A DNA stretch of 64,000 bases from CBFHND01 sp965657085. GTDB lineage: Bacteria; Pseudomonadota; Alphaproteobacteria; Rhodobacterales; Rhodobacteraceae. The DNA lies in NCBI GenBank assembly GCA_965657085.1, contig CBFHND010000008.1, positions 69,043-133,042 of the forward strand. The letters are read 5' to 3'. The position numbers and the translations under genes were made by a program. Below are positions 51,997 to 61,019 of this stretch, one piece after another. Numbering within the stretch: the first letter of the stretch is position 1; every line of letters begins with the position of its first letter. The notes below the pieces were generated by a model. The model made no database searches, was not told the DNA's origin, and was given only the letters and a program-made list of their open reading frames with translations.

Positions 51997-52785
51997 ATGA
52001 CCGGAGAATTGTCGCCCATCGACAAGGCAAAATTCGTCGCTGCAAAGCGGGCCGCCGACTATGTCGAGGACGGTATGCGCGTGGGGCTTGGCACTGGCAG
52101 CACCGCCGCCTGGCTGGTGCGTTGTCTGGGCGAAGCGGTGCGCGACGACGGTCTCAAGATCAAGGGCGTGCCCACATCGACCCGCACCGCCGAATTGGCG
52201 CGCGACGTGGGCATCGAGGTGATCAGCCTCGATGAGGCCAAGTGGTTGGACCTGACCATCGACGGCGCGGATGAATTTGACGGCGATCTGAACCTGATCA
52301 AGGGTGGCGGTGGTGCGTTGTTGCAGGAAAAGATCGTGGCCACGGCATCCGATCAGATGGTGGTGATCGCCGATATCGGCAAAGAGGTTGAGACGCTGGG
52401 CGCCTTTCCCTTGCCGGTCGAAGTGATCCCCTTTGGCTGGCAGACCACGCAGGCGCTGATCGAAGAGACGCTGATTTCCATGGATGTACTGGGCCGTCAG
52501 GCCAGCCTGCGCATGAACGGTGACCGGCCCTTCATCACTGACGAGGGCAACCATATCCTTGATCTGCACCTCAACCGCATCGGCAACCCGCGGCAACTGG
52601 CACTGGTGCTGAACCAGATGCCGGGTGTGGTCGAAAACGGATTGTTCATCGACATCTGTGACGCGGTTGTGATCGGGTACGGTGATGGACGTGTCGAAGT
52701 GCGCGACATAAATGAAGGAACGATTGAACAGGATCGTCTCGACTTTGTTGAGACGGACAACCTGTTCAACGATCTTGCGGACTAA
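51997..52785 (+). CDS. rpiA: Ribose-5-phosphate isomerase A
   Basis: A 262-residue enzyme interconverting ribose-5-phosphate and ribulose-5-phosphate. Key motifs are GLGTGSTAAWLV, LTIDGADEFDGDLNLIKGGGGALLQEKI and VVENGLFIDICD. Length is slightly above the usual 220-230 because of a longer C terminus. Start at 51997; the upstream open frame is non-coding by similarity. It is followed after 19 bases by gor. Confidence 0.97.
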   Translation: MTGELSPIDKAKFVAAKRAADYVEDGMRVGLGTGSTAAWLVRCLGEAVRDDGLKIKGVPTSTRTAELARDVGIEVISLDEAKWLDLTIDGADEFDGDLNLIKGGGGALLQEKIVATASDQMVVIADIGKEVETLGAFPLPVEVIPFGWQTTQALIEETLISMDVLGRQASLRMNGDRPFITDEGNHILDLHLNRIGNPRQLALVLNQMPGVVENGLFIDICDAVVIGYGDGRVEVRDINEGTIEQDRLDFVETDNLFNDLAD

Positions 52786-52804
52786 AGAAAAAGGGCACTT
52801 TTGC

Positions 52805-54277
52805 ATGGTAACTTCCTTTGACTACGACCTTTTTGTGATCGGTGGCGGATCGGGCGGGGTACGCGCGGCGCGCGTTGCCGCAGCCGAAGGCGTCAAGGTC
52901 GCGCTGGCCGAAGATGACCGCTATGGCGGCACCTGTGTGATCCGGGGCTGTGTGCCGAAAAAACTGATGGTCTTTGCGTCCGAATACAGCCGCTGCGCAG
53001 AAGATGCGCGCAGCTATGGCTGGGACCTCACCGAGGGTCCATTCCACTGGGACCGCTTTCGCGCCAAGCTCAATGGCGAGCTTGACCGGCTCGAAGACGT
53101 TTATCGGAACCTCCTGAAAAACTCTGGCGTGGAAACCTTTGATCTGCGCGCCAAGCTCAAGGACAAGCACACTGTTGAGCTGAGCGATGGCCAAACAAAG
53201 ACGGCGAAGACCATTCTCGTGGCCACTGGCGGGCGGCCCGTGCGGCCCGATCTGCCCAACGCCGAACTGGGCATCGTGTCCGATGACATCTTTCACCTTG
53301 ATGCATTGCCAAAGTCGATCCTGATCATCGGCGGCGGTTACATTGCCTGCGAGTTTGCCTGCATCCTGCACGGCATGGGCGTGGAGGTGACGCAATACTA
53401 TCGTGGCGCGCAAATCCTGCGCGGTTTCGATGACGAGGCGCGCGGTCTGGTTGCGGAGTCCATGCGCGAGCGGGGCATCGATTTGCACGTAGGCACCAAT
53501 ATCGTGCAAATGGCGCCGAATTCCGCAGACCATTCATTGGCCAGTGCCGGCACTGGCAGCGATGCGGCGATGGGCATCACCGCCGAACAAAACCGCGACA
53601 TTTCCAGCACGCAAATGGGTGCCGGGACACAGGGTGGCCCCATCTGGGTAAAGTCCACCAACGGGCACGAAAAAGTGTTCGACATGGTGCTGTTTGCGAC
53701 GGGCCGGGTGCCAAACACGGACGGTATGGGCCTTGAAGATGCGGGGGTAAAGCTGGGGCGCAAGGGCGAGATCGTCGTGGATGAATACTCCCGAACCGAC
53801 GCGCCCTCGATCTATGCAATTGGCGATGTCACCGACCGGGTCAACCTGACGCCCGTGGCAATCCGCGAGGGCATGGCTTTCGTGGAAACGGTGTTCAGGG
53901 ACAACCCCACTCCCGTGGATCACGACCTGATCCCCTCGGCCGTTTTCACGCAACCCGAGATGGGAACCGTGGGCCTGAGCGAGGAAGACGCCGCCGAACA
54001 GGAGCCGATCGAGGTCTATTGCACGTCGTTCCGGCCGATGCAGACGGCGTTTGCCGGACGACCCGACAGGGTGCTGATGAAACTGATCGTGTCCCGCGAA
54101 AGCCGCAAGGTTCTGGGATGCCACATCGTCGCACCTGGTGCGGGTGAAATGATCCAGATGGCAGGGATCGCCGTCAAGATGGGCGCAACCAAAGAAGATT
54201 TCGACCGAACATGTGCGGTGCATCCGACCATGTCCGAAGAGATCGTCACCATGCGCGAACCTGTGCGAACCGCTTGA
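52805..54277 (+). CDS. gor: Glutathione-disulfide reductase with 42-residue insertion
   Basis: A 490-residue flavoenzyme reducing oxidised glutathione with NADPH. The FAD loop is VIGGGSGGVRAARVA, the redox pair GTCVIRGCVPKK, the NADPH loop IIGGGYIACEFA, and the C-terminal catalytic His lies in CAVHPTMSEE. Residues about 238-279 (from PNSADHSLASAGTGS to AGTQGGP) form an extra stretch inside the NADPH domain that ordinary reductases of about 450 residues lack. All catalytic motifs are intact, so activity is expected. Confidence 0.95.
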   Translation: MVTSFDYDLFVIGGGSGGVRAARVAAAEGVKVALAEDDRYGGTCVIRGCVPKKLMVFASEYSRCAEDARSYGWDLTEGPFHWDRFRAKLNGELDRLEDVYRNLLKNSGVETFDLRAKLKDKHTVELSDGQTKTAKTILVATGGRPVRPDLPNAELGIVSDDIFHLDALPKSILIIGGGYIACEFACILHGMGVEVTQYYRGAQILRGFDDEARGLVAESMRERGIDLHVGTNIVQMAPNSADHSLASAGTGSDAAMGITAEQNRDISSTQMGAGTQGGPIWVKSTNGHEKVFDMVLFATGRVPNTDGMGLEDAGVKLGRKGEIVVDEYSRTDAPSIYAIGDVTDRVNLTPVAIREGMAFVETVFRDNPTPVDHDLIPSAVFTQPEMGTVGLSEEDAAEQEPIEVYCTSFRPMQTAFAGRPDRVLMKLIVSRESRKVLGCHIVAPGAGEMIQMAGIAVKMGATKEDFDRTCAVHPTMSEEIVTMREPVRTA

Positions 54278-54346
54278 TTTTCGCGGCAAAGTGCACAGTT
54301 ATAGCGTGTACCGCCGTAAGGCGCTTGAGGAAGGGAAAGACAATAC

Positions 54347-55494
54347 ATGGCTGGGAATACAGGCGGCCCCTGGGGGGGCGGCGGAAAGTCAGGCGGCAAC
54401 GGCGACGGGCGTGACAACGACCGTGGCGGAAACCGCGGTCAAAATGGCGGTGGGCGTGGTCCGGGCAACGAAGGTCCGCAGATCCCCGAGATCGACGAGT
54501 TGATGAAAAAAGGCCAGGAGCAACTGCGCGTCCTCATGGGCGGGCGCGGCGGCACTGGCGGTGGTGGCCGCAATGGTGGCGGAGGCGGTGGCCCCGCCTT
54601 TACACGCGGCACGGTTGGCCTTGCCATTCTGGCAGGTGTCGTGCTGTGGGGGCTGGCCAGCTTCTACACGGTGCGGCCCGAAGAACAGTCTGTCGAATTG
54701 TTCCTTGGTGAGTATTCGGCAACCGGAAATCCCGGCCTCAACTTTGCACCCTGGCCGCTGGTCACAGCCGAAGTTCTGCCGGTGACGCGCGAACAAACCG
54801 AAGAAATCGGCACCCGTCCCGGCACGGGCCTGATGCTGACCACCGACGAGAACATCATCGACATCGACTTCCAGGTGGTGTGGAACATCAACGATCCGGC
54901 GAAATTTCTTTTCAACCTCGCCGAGCCGCAAGAAACCATCCGCGCGGTGTCTGAATCGGCCATGCGCGAAGTGATCGCGCGCCGCGAATTGGCGCCGATC
55001 CTGAACCGGGACCGTGAAATCGTTCAGGACGAAGCGCGCACGCTGATCCAGTCAACGCTGGATGCCTATGACAGCGGCGTGAATATCGTGCGTCTCAACC
55101 TCGACAAGGCAGACCCGCCCGGCGAGGTGATCGACAGCTTCCGCGAAGTGCAGGCGGCAGAGCAGGAGCGTGACCGCCTTGAGCGTCGGGCTGATGCCTA
55201 TGCCAACCAGGTCCTCGCCGGCGCGCGGGGTGAAGCGGCAAGCGTTCTGGAACAGTCCGAAGCCTACCGCGCCCAGCAGGTCAACGAAGCCCAGGGTGAG
55301 GCGGCACGCTTTACGTCGGTTCTGGAAGAATACTCCAAGGCCCCTGAAGTGACGCGCAAGCGGCTTTATCTGGAAACCATGGAACGTGTGCTGGGGGATG
55401 TGGACAAGATCATCCTCGAAGACAACACCTCCGGCGGGCAAGGCGTGGTGCCTTACCTGCCCCTGAATGAACTGCGCCGTGGAGGGTCGAACTG

Positions 55495-55495
<1 letters not shown>
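54347..55495 (+). CDS. hflK: FtsH protease modulator HflK
   Basis: A 382-residue SPFH/band 7 membrane protein. A long Gly/Asn-rich cytoplasmic N terminus (residues 1-85) precedes one transmembrane helix (GLAILAGVVLWGLASFYTV). The SPFH domain (RPEEQSVELFLGEYSATGNPG) and the coiled-coil region (EVQAAEQERDRLERRADAYAN) follow. With HflC it forms a cage around FtsH. It overlaps hflC by one base. Confidence 0.96.
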
Positions 55496-56388
<893 letters not shown>

Positions 56389-56390
56389 CC

Positions 56391-56585
56391 ATGGCTTGGG
56401 TCCTTCTGGCCCTGGGACTTGTGTTGATGGTAGAGGGGCTGGCCTATGCGCTGGCCCCTTCCATTATTGAACGTGTGCTGGAAATCCTGCGCAGTCTGCC
56501 CGAACCCGCGCGCCGACAGGTCGGGATGTTGTGCCTGATCAGCGGCCTGTTGCTGGTCTGGGGGGCTTTCCAGCTGGGATTGTAG
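56391..56585 (+). CDS. DUF2065 membrane protein
   Basis: A 64-residue protein with two transmembrane helices and the DUF2065 pattern LVLMVEGLAYALAPSIIERVL then QVGMLCLISGLLLVWGA. It commonly follows hflC in proteobacteria, suggesting a link with the FtsH-HflKC complex; function is unknown. Confidence 0.9.
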   Translation: MAWVLLALGLVLMVEGLAYALAPSIIERVLEILRSLPEPARRQVGMLCLISGLLLVWGAFQLGL

Positions 56586-56742
56586 GGCGGCGGCGCACCT
56601 GCGGCACGCCACGCGATTTTCAGCGACAAGACAGCAGGATTTTGATGTTGCGCAATCGTGCAAGGAACCGCACGGTGCCTTCACGGATTGATCACGCGCT
56701 GTTGAAACGCTGCGATCAAGTTCCATCTTTAATGTTGCAAGG

Positions 56743-56765
56743 ATGCAACCCTAGATGCACCCTAG
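56743..56765. repeat. Tandem direct repeat upstream of the DegP gene
   Basis: ATGCAACCCTAG is followed directly by ATGCACCCTAG, 68 bases before the protease start. GTTGCA / TGCAAC inverted arms overlap its left side (56734-56749). Head-to-tail sites like this often bind a response regulator; a link with envelope stress control is inference. Confidence 0.35.
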
Positions 56766-56832
56766 TGCGCGAAAGCGTGTGAGTAGTGCAATAAGGCCAT
56801 CTATGGCCACAGTGACAGTCAGGAGACGACGT

Positions 56833-58320
56833 ATGCAGCCCAAGGTGCGAGCCGTGTCGAAAACAATCCCCTCCCTTCAATACATGCGGGTCCTTTGGCT
56901 TTCCGCCTTGGCCATGGCCATTGTGCTGGTGCAGGCCATCGCAGCCCAGGCCCGGCCCGAGAGCCTTGCGCCATTGGCCGAGCAGATCAGCCCGGCGGTT
57001 GTGAACATCACAACGTCGACCGTGGTTGCAGGGCGCACCGGGCCACAGGGCATCGTGCCCGAAGGCAGCCCGTTCGAGGATTTCTTCCGCGAATTTCAGG
57101 ACCGCAATGACGATGGTGCGCGTCCGCGCCGGTCGTCCGCGCTTGGGTCCGGCTTTGTCATTTCCGAAGATGGCTACGTTGTGACCAATAACCATGTCAT
57201 CGAAGGGGCGGATGAAATCCTGATCGAATTTTTCCCCGGCGAAGGTCAACCGGCCAGGGAATTGCCTGCCAAGGTGATCGGAACCGACCCCAACACCGAT
57301 ATCGCACTGTTGAAAGTCGAAGCGGATCAACCGTTGGCATTCGTGCCCTTCGGCAACAGCGATACCGCCCGCGTGGGCGATTGGGTCATAGCCATGGGCA
57401 ACCCGCTGGGGCAGGGGTTTTCGGTCTCTGCCGGGATCGTATCGGCCCGCAACCGCGCGCTGAGCGGCACCTATGACGACTACATTCAAACCGACGCGGC
57501 CATCAACCGCGGCAACTCGGGCGGTCCGCTCTTTAACATGGACGGTCAGGTGATCGGCGTGAACACCGCGATCCTGTCACCCAACGGCGGCTCTATCGGC
57601 ATCGGGTTTTCCATGGCCTCTAATGTCGTGACCCGCGTGGTCGATCAGCTGCAGGAATTCGGTGAGACGCGTCGCGGCTGGCTGGGTGTGCGCATTCAGG
57701 ACGTGACCGACGATATCGCCGAGGCCATCGGCCTCGAGAAAACCGCAGGTGCGCTGGTGACATCCGTGCCCGAAGGTCCGGCCAAAGAGGCGGGCATGCA
57801 GGATGGCGACGTGATCCAGAGCTTTGCAGGCACCGAAGTGAACGACACCCGCGGTCTGGTCCGTCAGGTTGGCAACAGCCCTGTGGGCGAAACCGTGCGC
57901 GTGGTGGTTTTCCGCGATGGCAAGACCGTGACGCTGCGGGTGACCCTGGGCCGCCGCGAAGAGGCGCAAAATGCCGTGCCAGCGGTGGCACCTGCACCGG
58001 AAGAGGATGCGCCTGCGGCCTCAAAGGTCGTGCTGGGCCTGACGCTGAACGCGCTGACGGAAGAGCTGCGCGAGCAGCTGGGCGTGGATGGGGACCTTGT
58101 GGGCCTCGCCGTGACCGAGGTGGACGAGATGTCAGAGGCTTATGAAAAGGGTCTGCGGGCCGGTGATGTCATCACCGAAGCGGGCCAGCAGAAGGTCGGG
58201 TCGATCGCGGATTTCGAAGCACGCCTCGACGAGGTGAAGGAAGCCGGGCGCAAGTCGCTGCTGCTTTTGGTGCGCCGTGCTGGCGATCCGCGCTTTGTTG
58301 CGCTGAGCCTGAGCGAGTAA
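56833..58320 (+). CDS. DegP/DegQ-type periplasmic serine protease
   Basis: A 495-residue Do-family protease. A signal peptide (LWLSALAMAIVLVQAIAAQA) is preceded by a 21-residue charged start. The catalytic triad is His121 (TNNHVIEGA), Asp156 (NTDIALLKVE) and Ser229 (GNSGGPLFN); two PDZ domains follow (WLGVRIQDVT and GDLVGLAVTEVD). It degrades or refolds misfolded envelope proteins. AGGAG lies seven bases before the ATG at 56833; an earlier ATG has no such site. Confidence 0.95.
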   Translation: MQPKVRAVSKTIPSLQYMRVLWLSALAMAIVLVQAIAAQARPESLAPLAEQISPAVVNITTSTVVAGRTGPQGIVPEGSPFEDFFREFQDRNDDGARPRRSSALGSGFVISEDGYVVTNNHVIEGADEILIEFFPGEGQPARELPAKVIGTDPNTDIALLKVEADQPLAFVPFGNSDTARVGDWVIAMGNPLGQGFSVSAGIVSARNRALSGTYDDYIQTDAAINRGNSGGPLFNMDGQVIGVNTAILSPNGGSIGIGFSMASNVVTRVVDQLQEFGETRRGWLGVRIQDVTDDIAEAIGLEKTAGALVTSVPEGPAKEAGMQDGDVIQSFAGTEVNDTRGLVRQVGNSPVGETVRVVVFRDGKTVTLRVTLGRREEAQNAVPAVAPAPEEDAPAASKVVLGLTLNALTEELREQLGVDGDLVGLAVTEVDEMSEAYEKGLRAGDVITEAGQQKVGSIADFEARLDEVKEAGRKSLLLLVRRAGDPRFVALSLSE

Positions 58321-58339
58321 TCCGCACTAAATCATATGG

Positions 58340-58368
58340 AAAAGGCGCCCCATCTTTGGGCGCCTTTT
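58340..58368 (+). terminator. Intrinsic terminator after the DegP gene
   Basis: An 11-bp perfect stem (AAAAGGCGCCC / GGGCGCCTTTT) with a seven-base loop, then T. It lies between convergent genes and could work for both strands. Confidence 0.88.
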
Positions 58369-58386
58369 TCTTTGGGCGCCCTTTGG

Positions 58387-58920
58387 TCAGTTCGCGGACC
58401 GTTCGACCGCGACAAGGCCCAGTCTGCGTGCGGCGGCCGTGGACAGGATACCGGAATCGAGCCCTTCGGGTGCTTGAAAGCGGCGCACGGCGGACCGTGT
58501 GCGGGCGTCCATCACCCCTGTGATCGGCCCGGAGTAAAGCCCTCGTGCGGCCAGCGCGCGCTGCAGGGAGGACACGAAGTCGGGCGTCAGGTCAGCCTCG
58601 CAGGGCACTTGGAACCACGTCTCGCGCCGCTCCTGCACGATCTCCTGGCGCACTTCCTTCTTGTAGATCGCAGGCTGCTGGATCAGGCCGTCGCTGGTGA
58701 CTTGCGCAGGTTGCAACAGCACCTCGCGTTCCACCGTTTCGATGATGGCAGGGGAAACCTTCTGCCCCCAGCAGGTTCCGGGTTCAGCCCCCGGCGGTGC
58801 AGAGGCCGTGCGCCGGATGACGCCTGGTTCGCCCAATCCGGGGCTGTCAGGTGTCGCCATGGGATCACAGGCTGCCAGCAATAGGGCTGCCCCCAGACTT
58901 GCGATGATCGGACGGGTCAT
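58387..58920 (-). CDS. Peptidoglycan-binding-domain lipoprotein
   Basis: A 177-residue lipoprotein precursor. The lipobox is LLAAC at residues 14-18, followed by Asp, which in enterobacteria would keep it in the inner membrane; the rule may not hold here. The C-terminal 60 residues (TPDFVSSLQRALAARGLYSGPITGVMDARTRSAVRRFQ) form a PG_binding_1 domain. The middle has two Cys (GTCWGQK, VPCEADL) and a charged helical segment. Probably ties the membrane to the cell wall. Confidence 0.85.
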   Translation of the reverse strand: MTRPIIASLGAALLLAACDPMATPDSPGLGEPGVIRRTASAPPGAEPGTCWGQKVSPAIIETVEREVLLQPAQVTSDGLIQQPAIYKKEVRQEIVQERRETWFQVPCEADLTPDFVSSLQRALAARGLYSGPITGVMDARTRSAVRRFQAPEGLDSGILSTAAARRLGLVAVERSAN

Positions 58921-58991
58921 GCTCTTGCCCCTTTGGAATGTGCGGGCCTTGGGCCTCTTGCGCGCAAACTACCCGGTTTGATGCATCAAGG

Positions 58992-59369
58992 CTAGGGGCC
59001 TGCCGGGGCAGGTGCGACCAGCGTGTCCAGCAGGGGCGAGATGTCCTCGATCTCTTCGGCGATGATATGGGTCACGGAATGGGCCCGCTGCAACCGGCCC
59101 GTTACCCGCAACATGCGCCCCGCGATCACCGCCCGGCGAAAGCGTTCATACATCTTGCGCCAGACGATCACGTTGACCACGCCGGTTTCATCTTCAAGCG
59201 TGATAAAGATCACGCCCTTGGCGGTGCCGGGCCGCTGACGCAGGATCACCAGCCCCGCCACGGCCACCTGCGCGCCCTCGGGTGGCAGATCAAGCTGGCG
59301 CGCCACCAGACAGGACGGCGGGCGCGGCCACTGGGCCATGCCATGGGTGGGGGTGGAAAAGACCTGCAT
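58992..59369 (-). CDS. Stand-alone DnaE2-type C-terminal OB fold (dnaE2 remnant or trimmed gene)
   Basis: The roughly 125-residue product matches the C-terminal OB-fold of error-prone polymerase DnaE2/ImuC: VAGLVILRQRPGTAKGVIF, TLEDETGVVNVIVWRKMYERFRR and LRVTGRLQR-HIIAEEIEDISPLL. The rest of DnaE2 (over 900 residues) is missing, and no imuA or imuB lies nearby. The start is uncertain: the ATG at 59369 lies three bases from a LexA box and has no ribosome site, another Met is at 59339, and the frame is open to 59480. It is either a decayed dnaE2 behind its SOS promoter or a small nucleic-acid-binding gene. Confidence 0.6.
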   Translation of the reverse strand: MQVFSTPTHGMAQWPRPPSCLVARQLDLPPEGAQVAVAGLVILRQRPGTAKGVIFITLEDETGVVNVIVWRKMYERFRRAVIAGRMLRVTGRLQRAHSVTHIIAEEIEDISPLLDTLVAPAPAGP

Positions 59370-59371
59370 GA

Positions 59372-59386
59372 GAACAAAAATAGAAC
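59372..59386 (-). promoter_or_regulatory. LexA (SOS) box
   Basis: On the minus strand it reads GTTC-N7-GTTC (GAAC-AAAAATA-GAAC on plus), the LexA operator known from Rhodobacter and other alphaproteobacteria. It lies just upstream of the DnaE2-like OB gene and about 105 bases before the ferredoxin start. Confidence 0.7.
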
Positions 59387-59491
59387 AAAAGCCAATTGTC
59401 GCAAGGGGAAAAGGCCGATGTCGCAAAAGGGGGTGGCGCCCTCTATATGGCATGGCTAGACATGACCGAATTCTGCACAAAGGGGCACCAG

Positions 59492-59815
59492 ATGGCCAAG
59501 ATCACCTATATCGAACACGGCGGCAAAGAGCATGTTGTCGAGGTCGCCAACGGGCTGACCGTCATGGAAGGCGCACGTGACAACAACATTCCCGGCATCG
59601 AGGCCGATTGCGGCGGCGCCTGTGCCTGTTCGACATGCCATGTCTACGTCGATCCGGCTTGGGTCGAAAAGATCCCCGCCAAGGACGACATGGAAGAAGA
59701 CATGCTCGACTTTGCCTATGAACCCGATCCCGCGCGCTCGCGCTTGACCTGCCAGATCAAGGTCACCGACGATCTGGACGGTCTGGTTGTGCAGATGCCG
59801 GAAAAACAAATCTGA
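59492..59815 (+). CDS. Adrenodoxin-type 2Fe-2S ferredoxin
   Basis: A 107-residue vertebrate-type [2Fe-2S] ferredoxin. The cluster Cys are in ADCGGACACSTCHVYV (C-X5-C-X2-C) and the later RLTCQIKV. EEDMLDFAY is the acidic recognition helix. Related to Rhodobacter FdVI and the Caulobacter FdxB group, which serve in iron-sulfur assembly or P450 reduction. AAGGGG precedes the start. It overlaps the next gene by one base. Confidence 0.95.
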   Translation: MAKITYIEHGGKEHVVEVANGLTVMEGARDNNIPGIEADCGGACACSTCHVYVDPAWVEKIPAKDDMEEDMLDFAYEPDPARSRLTCQIKVTDDLDGLVVQMPEKQI

Positions 59816-60537
59816 TGATCCGCTGGGTGCTCATCCTCTGGGCGTTCAGCACGGGCGCTGCCCTTGCACAATCCGTGGTCGAGGTGCGCGATGGCGCGCA
59901 TGTGGCCCGGTTCGAGGCGCCAACCCACCGATACGGGCACGCGATCATGGGCGATCAACCCGAATGGGGCCGCCTGTGTCTTGAAACGGACGGGCAGGGG
60001 CCATGCGTCACCCTGCCGGACACTCATGTGTTCGAAGACATGGCCCCCCGGTTGCATGACGTCGACGGTGACGGCCAACCCGAAGCAGTCGTGGTCGAAA
60101 GTACAACGACCCAAGGTGCGGCCCTCGTGATCTACAAGCGCGAGGGCGATAGGCTGGACCGCATTGCAACCCCGCACATCGGCACCCGCAACCGCTGGTT
60201 GGCGGTGATTGGCGTGGCTGATCTTGATGGCGATGGCGCGATTGAGCTGGCCTATGTCGACCGCCCGCATCTGGCTAAAACCATCCGCATTTGGCGCTTT
60301 GAGCGCGGGGGACTGACCGCGGTGGCTGATCTGCCGGGCTACACCAACCACCGCATCGGCGAATTCGATATCGCGGGCGGCATCCGCACCTGCACAGGTA
60401 CGCCGGAAATGATCGTGGCCACGGCCAATTGGCAGCGCCTTGCCGCCATCCGCTTCGATGGCCGCCGCTTTTTGGTGCAGGACATCGGACCACACCGGGG
60501 CCGCACCAGCTTTGCCACAGCCATGACATGCGGCTGA
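59815..60537 (+). CDS. Secreted VCBS/FG-GAP-repeat protein
   Basis: A 240-residue precursor with a signal peptide (RWVLILWAFSTGAALA). Two calcium-loop repeats of FG-GAP/VCBS type are visible: LHDVDGDGQPEAVVVE and VADLDGDGAIELAYVD, and GEFDIAGGIRTC is a third degenerate unit. Likely a small periplasmic beta-propeller fragment; role unknown. It overlaps the ferredoxin by one base and the next gene by ten bases. Confidence 0.85.
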   Translation: MIRWVLILWAFSTGAALAQSVVEVRDGAHVARFEAPTHRYGHAIMGDQPEWGRLCLETDGQGPCVTLPDTHVFEDMAPRLHDVDGDGQPEAVVVESTTTQGAALVIYKREGDRLDRIATPHIGTRNRWLAVIGVADLDGDGAIELAYVDRPHLAKTIRIWRFERGGLTAVADLPGYTNHRIGEFDIAGGIRTCTGTPEMIVATANWQRLAAIRFDGRRFLVQDIGPHRGRTSFATAMTCG

Positions 60538-60928
60538 TCACAGCCCTGCTGTGCGTCGCCGCCGGGTTGGCCGGGGCCGTACAGGCCCAACAGCCCATCT
60601 CCCCAGAGGATTTTCTGGACAGGGCCGTGGGCAAGACCCTGACCTTCGCCGACAGGCAATCAGGCCGCATTGTTGGCGTGGAACAGTTCCTGCGCCGCGA
60701 TCTCACCGTCTGGACGCAACCCAACGGGCGGTGCAGCTATGGCCGATCGACATCCGTGGCCCACTCATCTGCTACATCTACGACGACGCCCCCGATTCCG
60801 AAAATTGCTGGATGGCCTTTCAGGGGGCGGACGGCCTGATGGTCATGTCCCGACACACCCGGCAGATCCAGAAGATCACCCGGATCTCCCAGGTCCCGGT
60901 CACCTGTCAGGGCACACCGCTGTCGTGA
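60528..60928 (+). pseudogene. Secreted protein gene with a -1 frameshift
   Basis: The product starts MRLITALLCVAAGLAGAVQA, a signal peptide, then runs in frame to TQPNGRCSYG near 60743. The coherent continuation (IDIRGPLICYIYDD, CWMAFQGADGLMVMSR, TRISQVPVTCQG) is in the frame reached by losing one base at about 60741-60746. Read straight on, the first frame turns into low-complexity Ser/Thr. If the shift is real the gene is inactive; a sequencing error is equally possible. The four Cys of the joined protein suggest an exported, disulfide-bonded protein. Confidence 0.75.
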
Positions 60929-61019
60929 TCCCTTCTTTGGGGGAAAATACTTTCTGGGGGTTTGGGGGGCAGACAGCCCCCCATCACATGAAACAGCGTC
61001 CGCGCAGCGGGCCTTTGGA

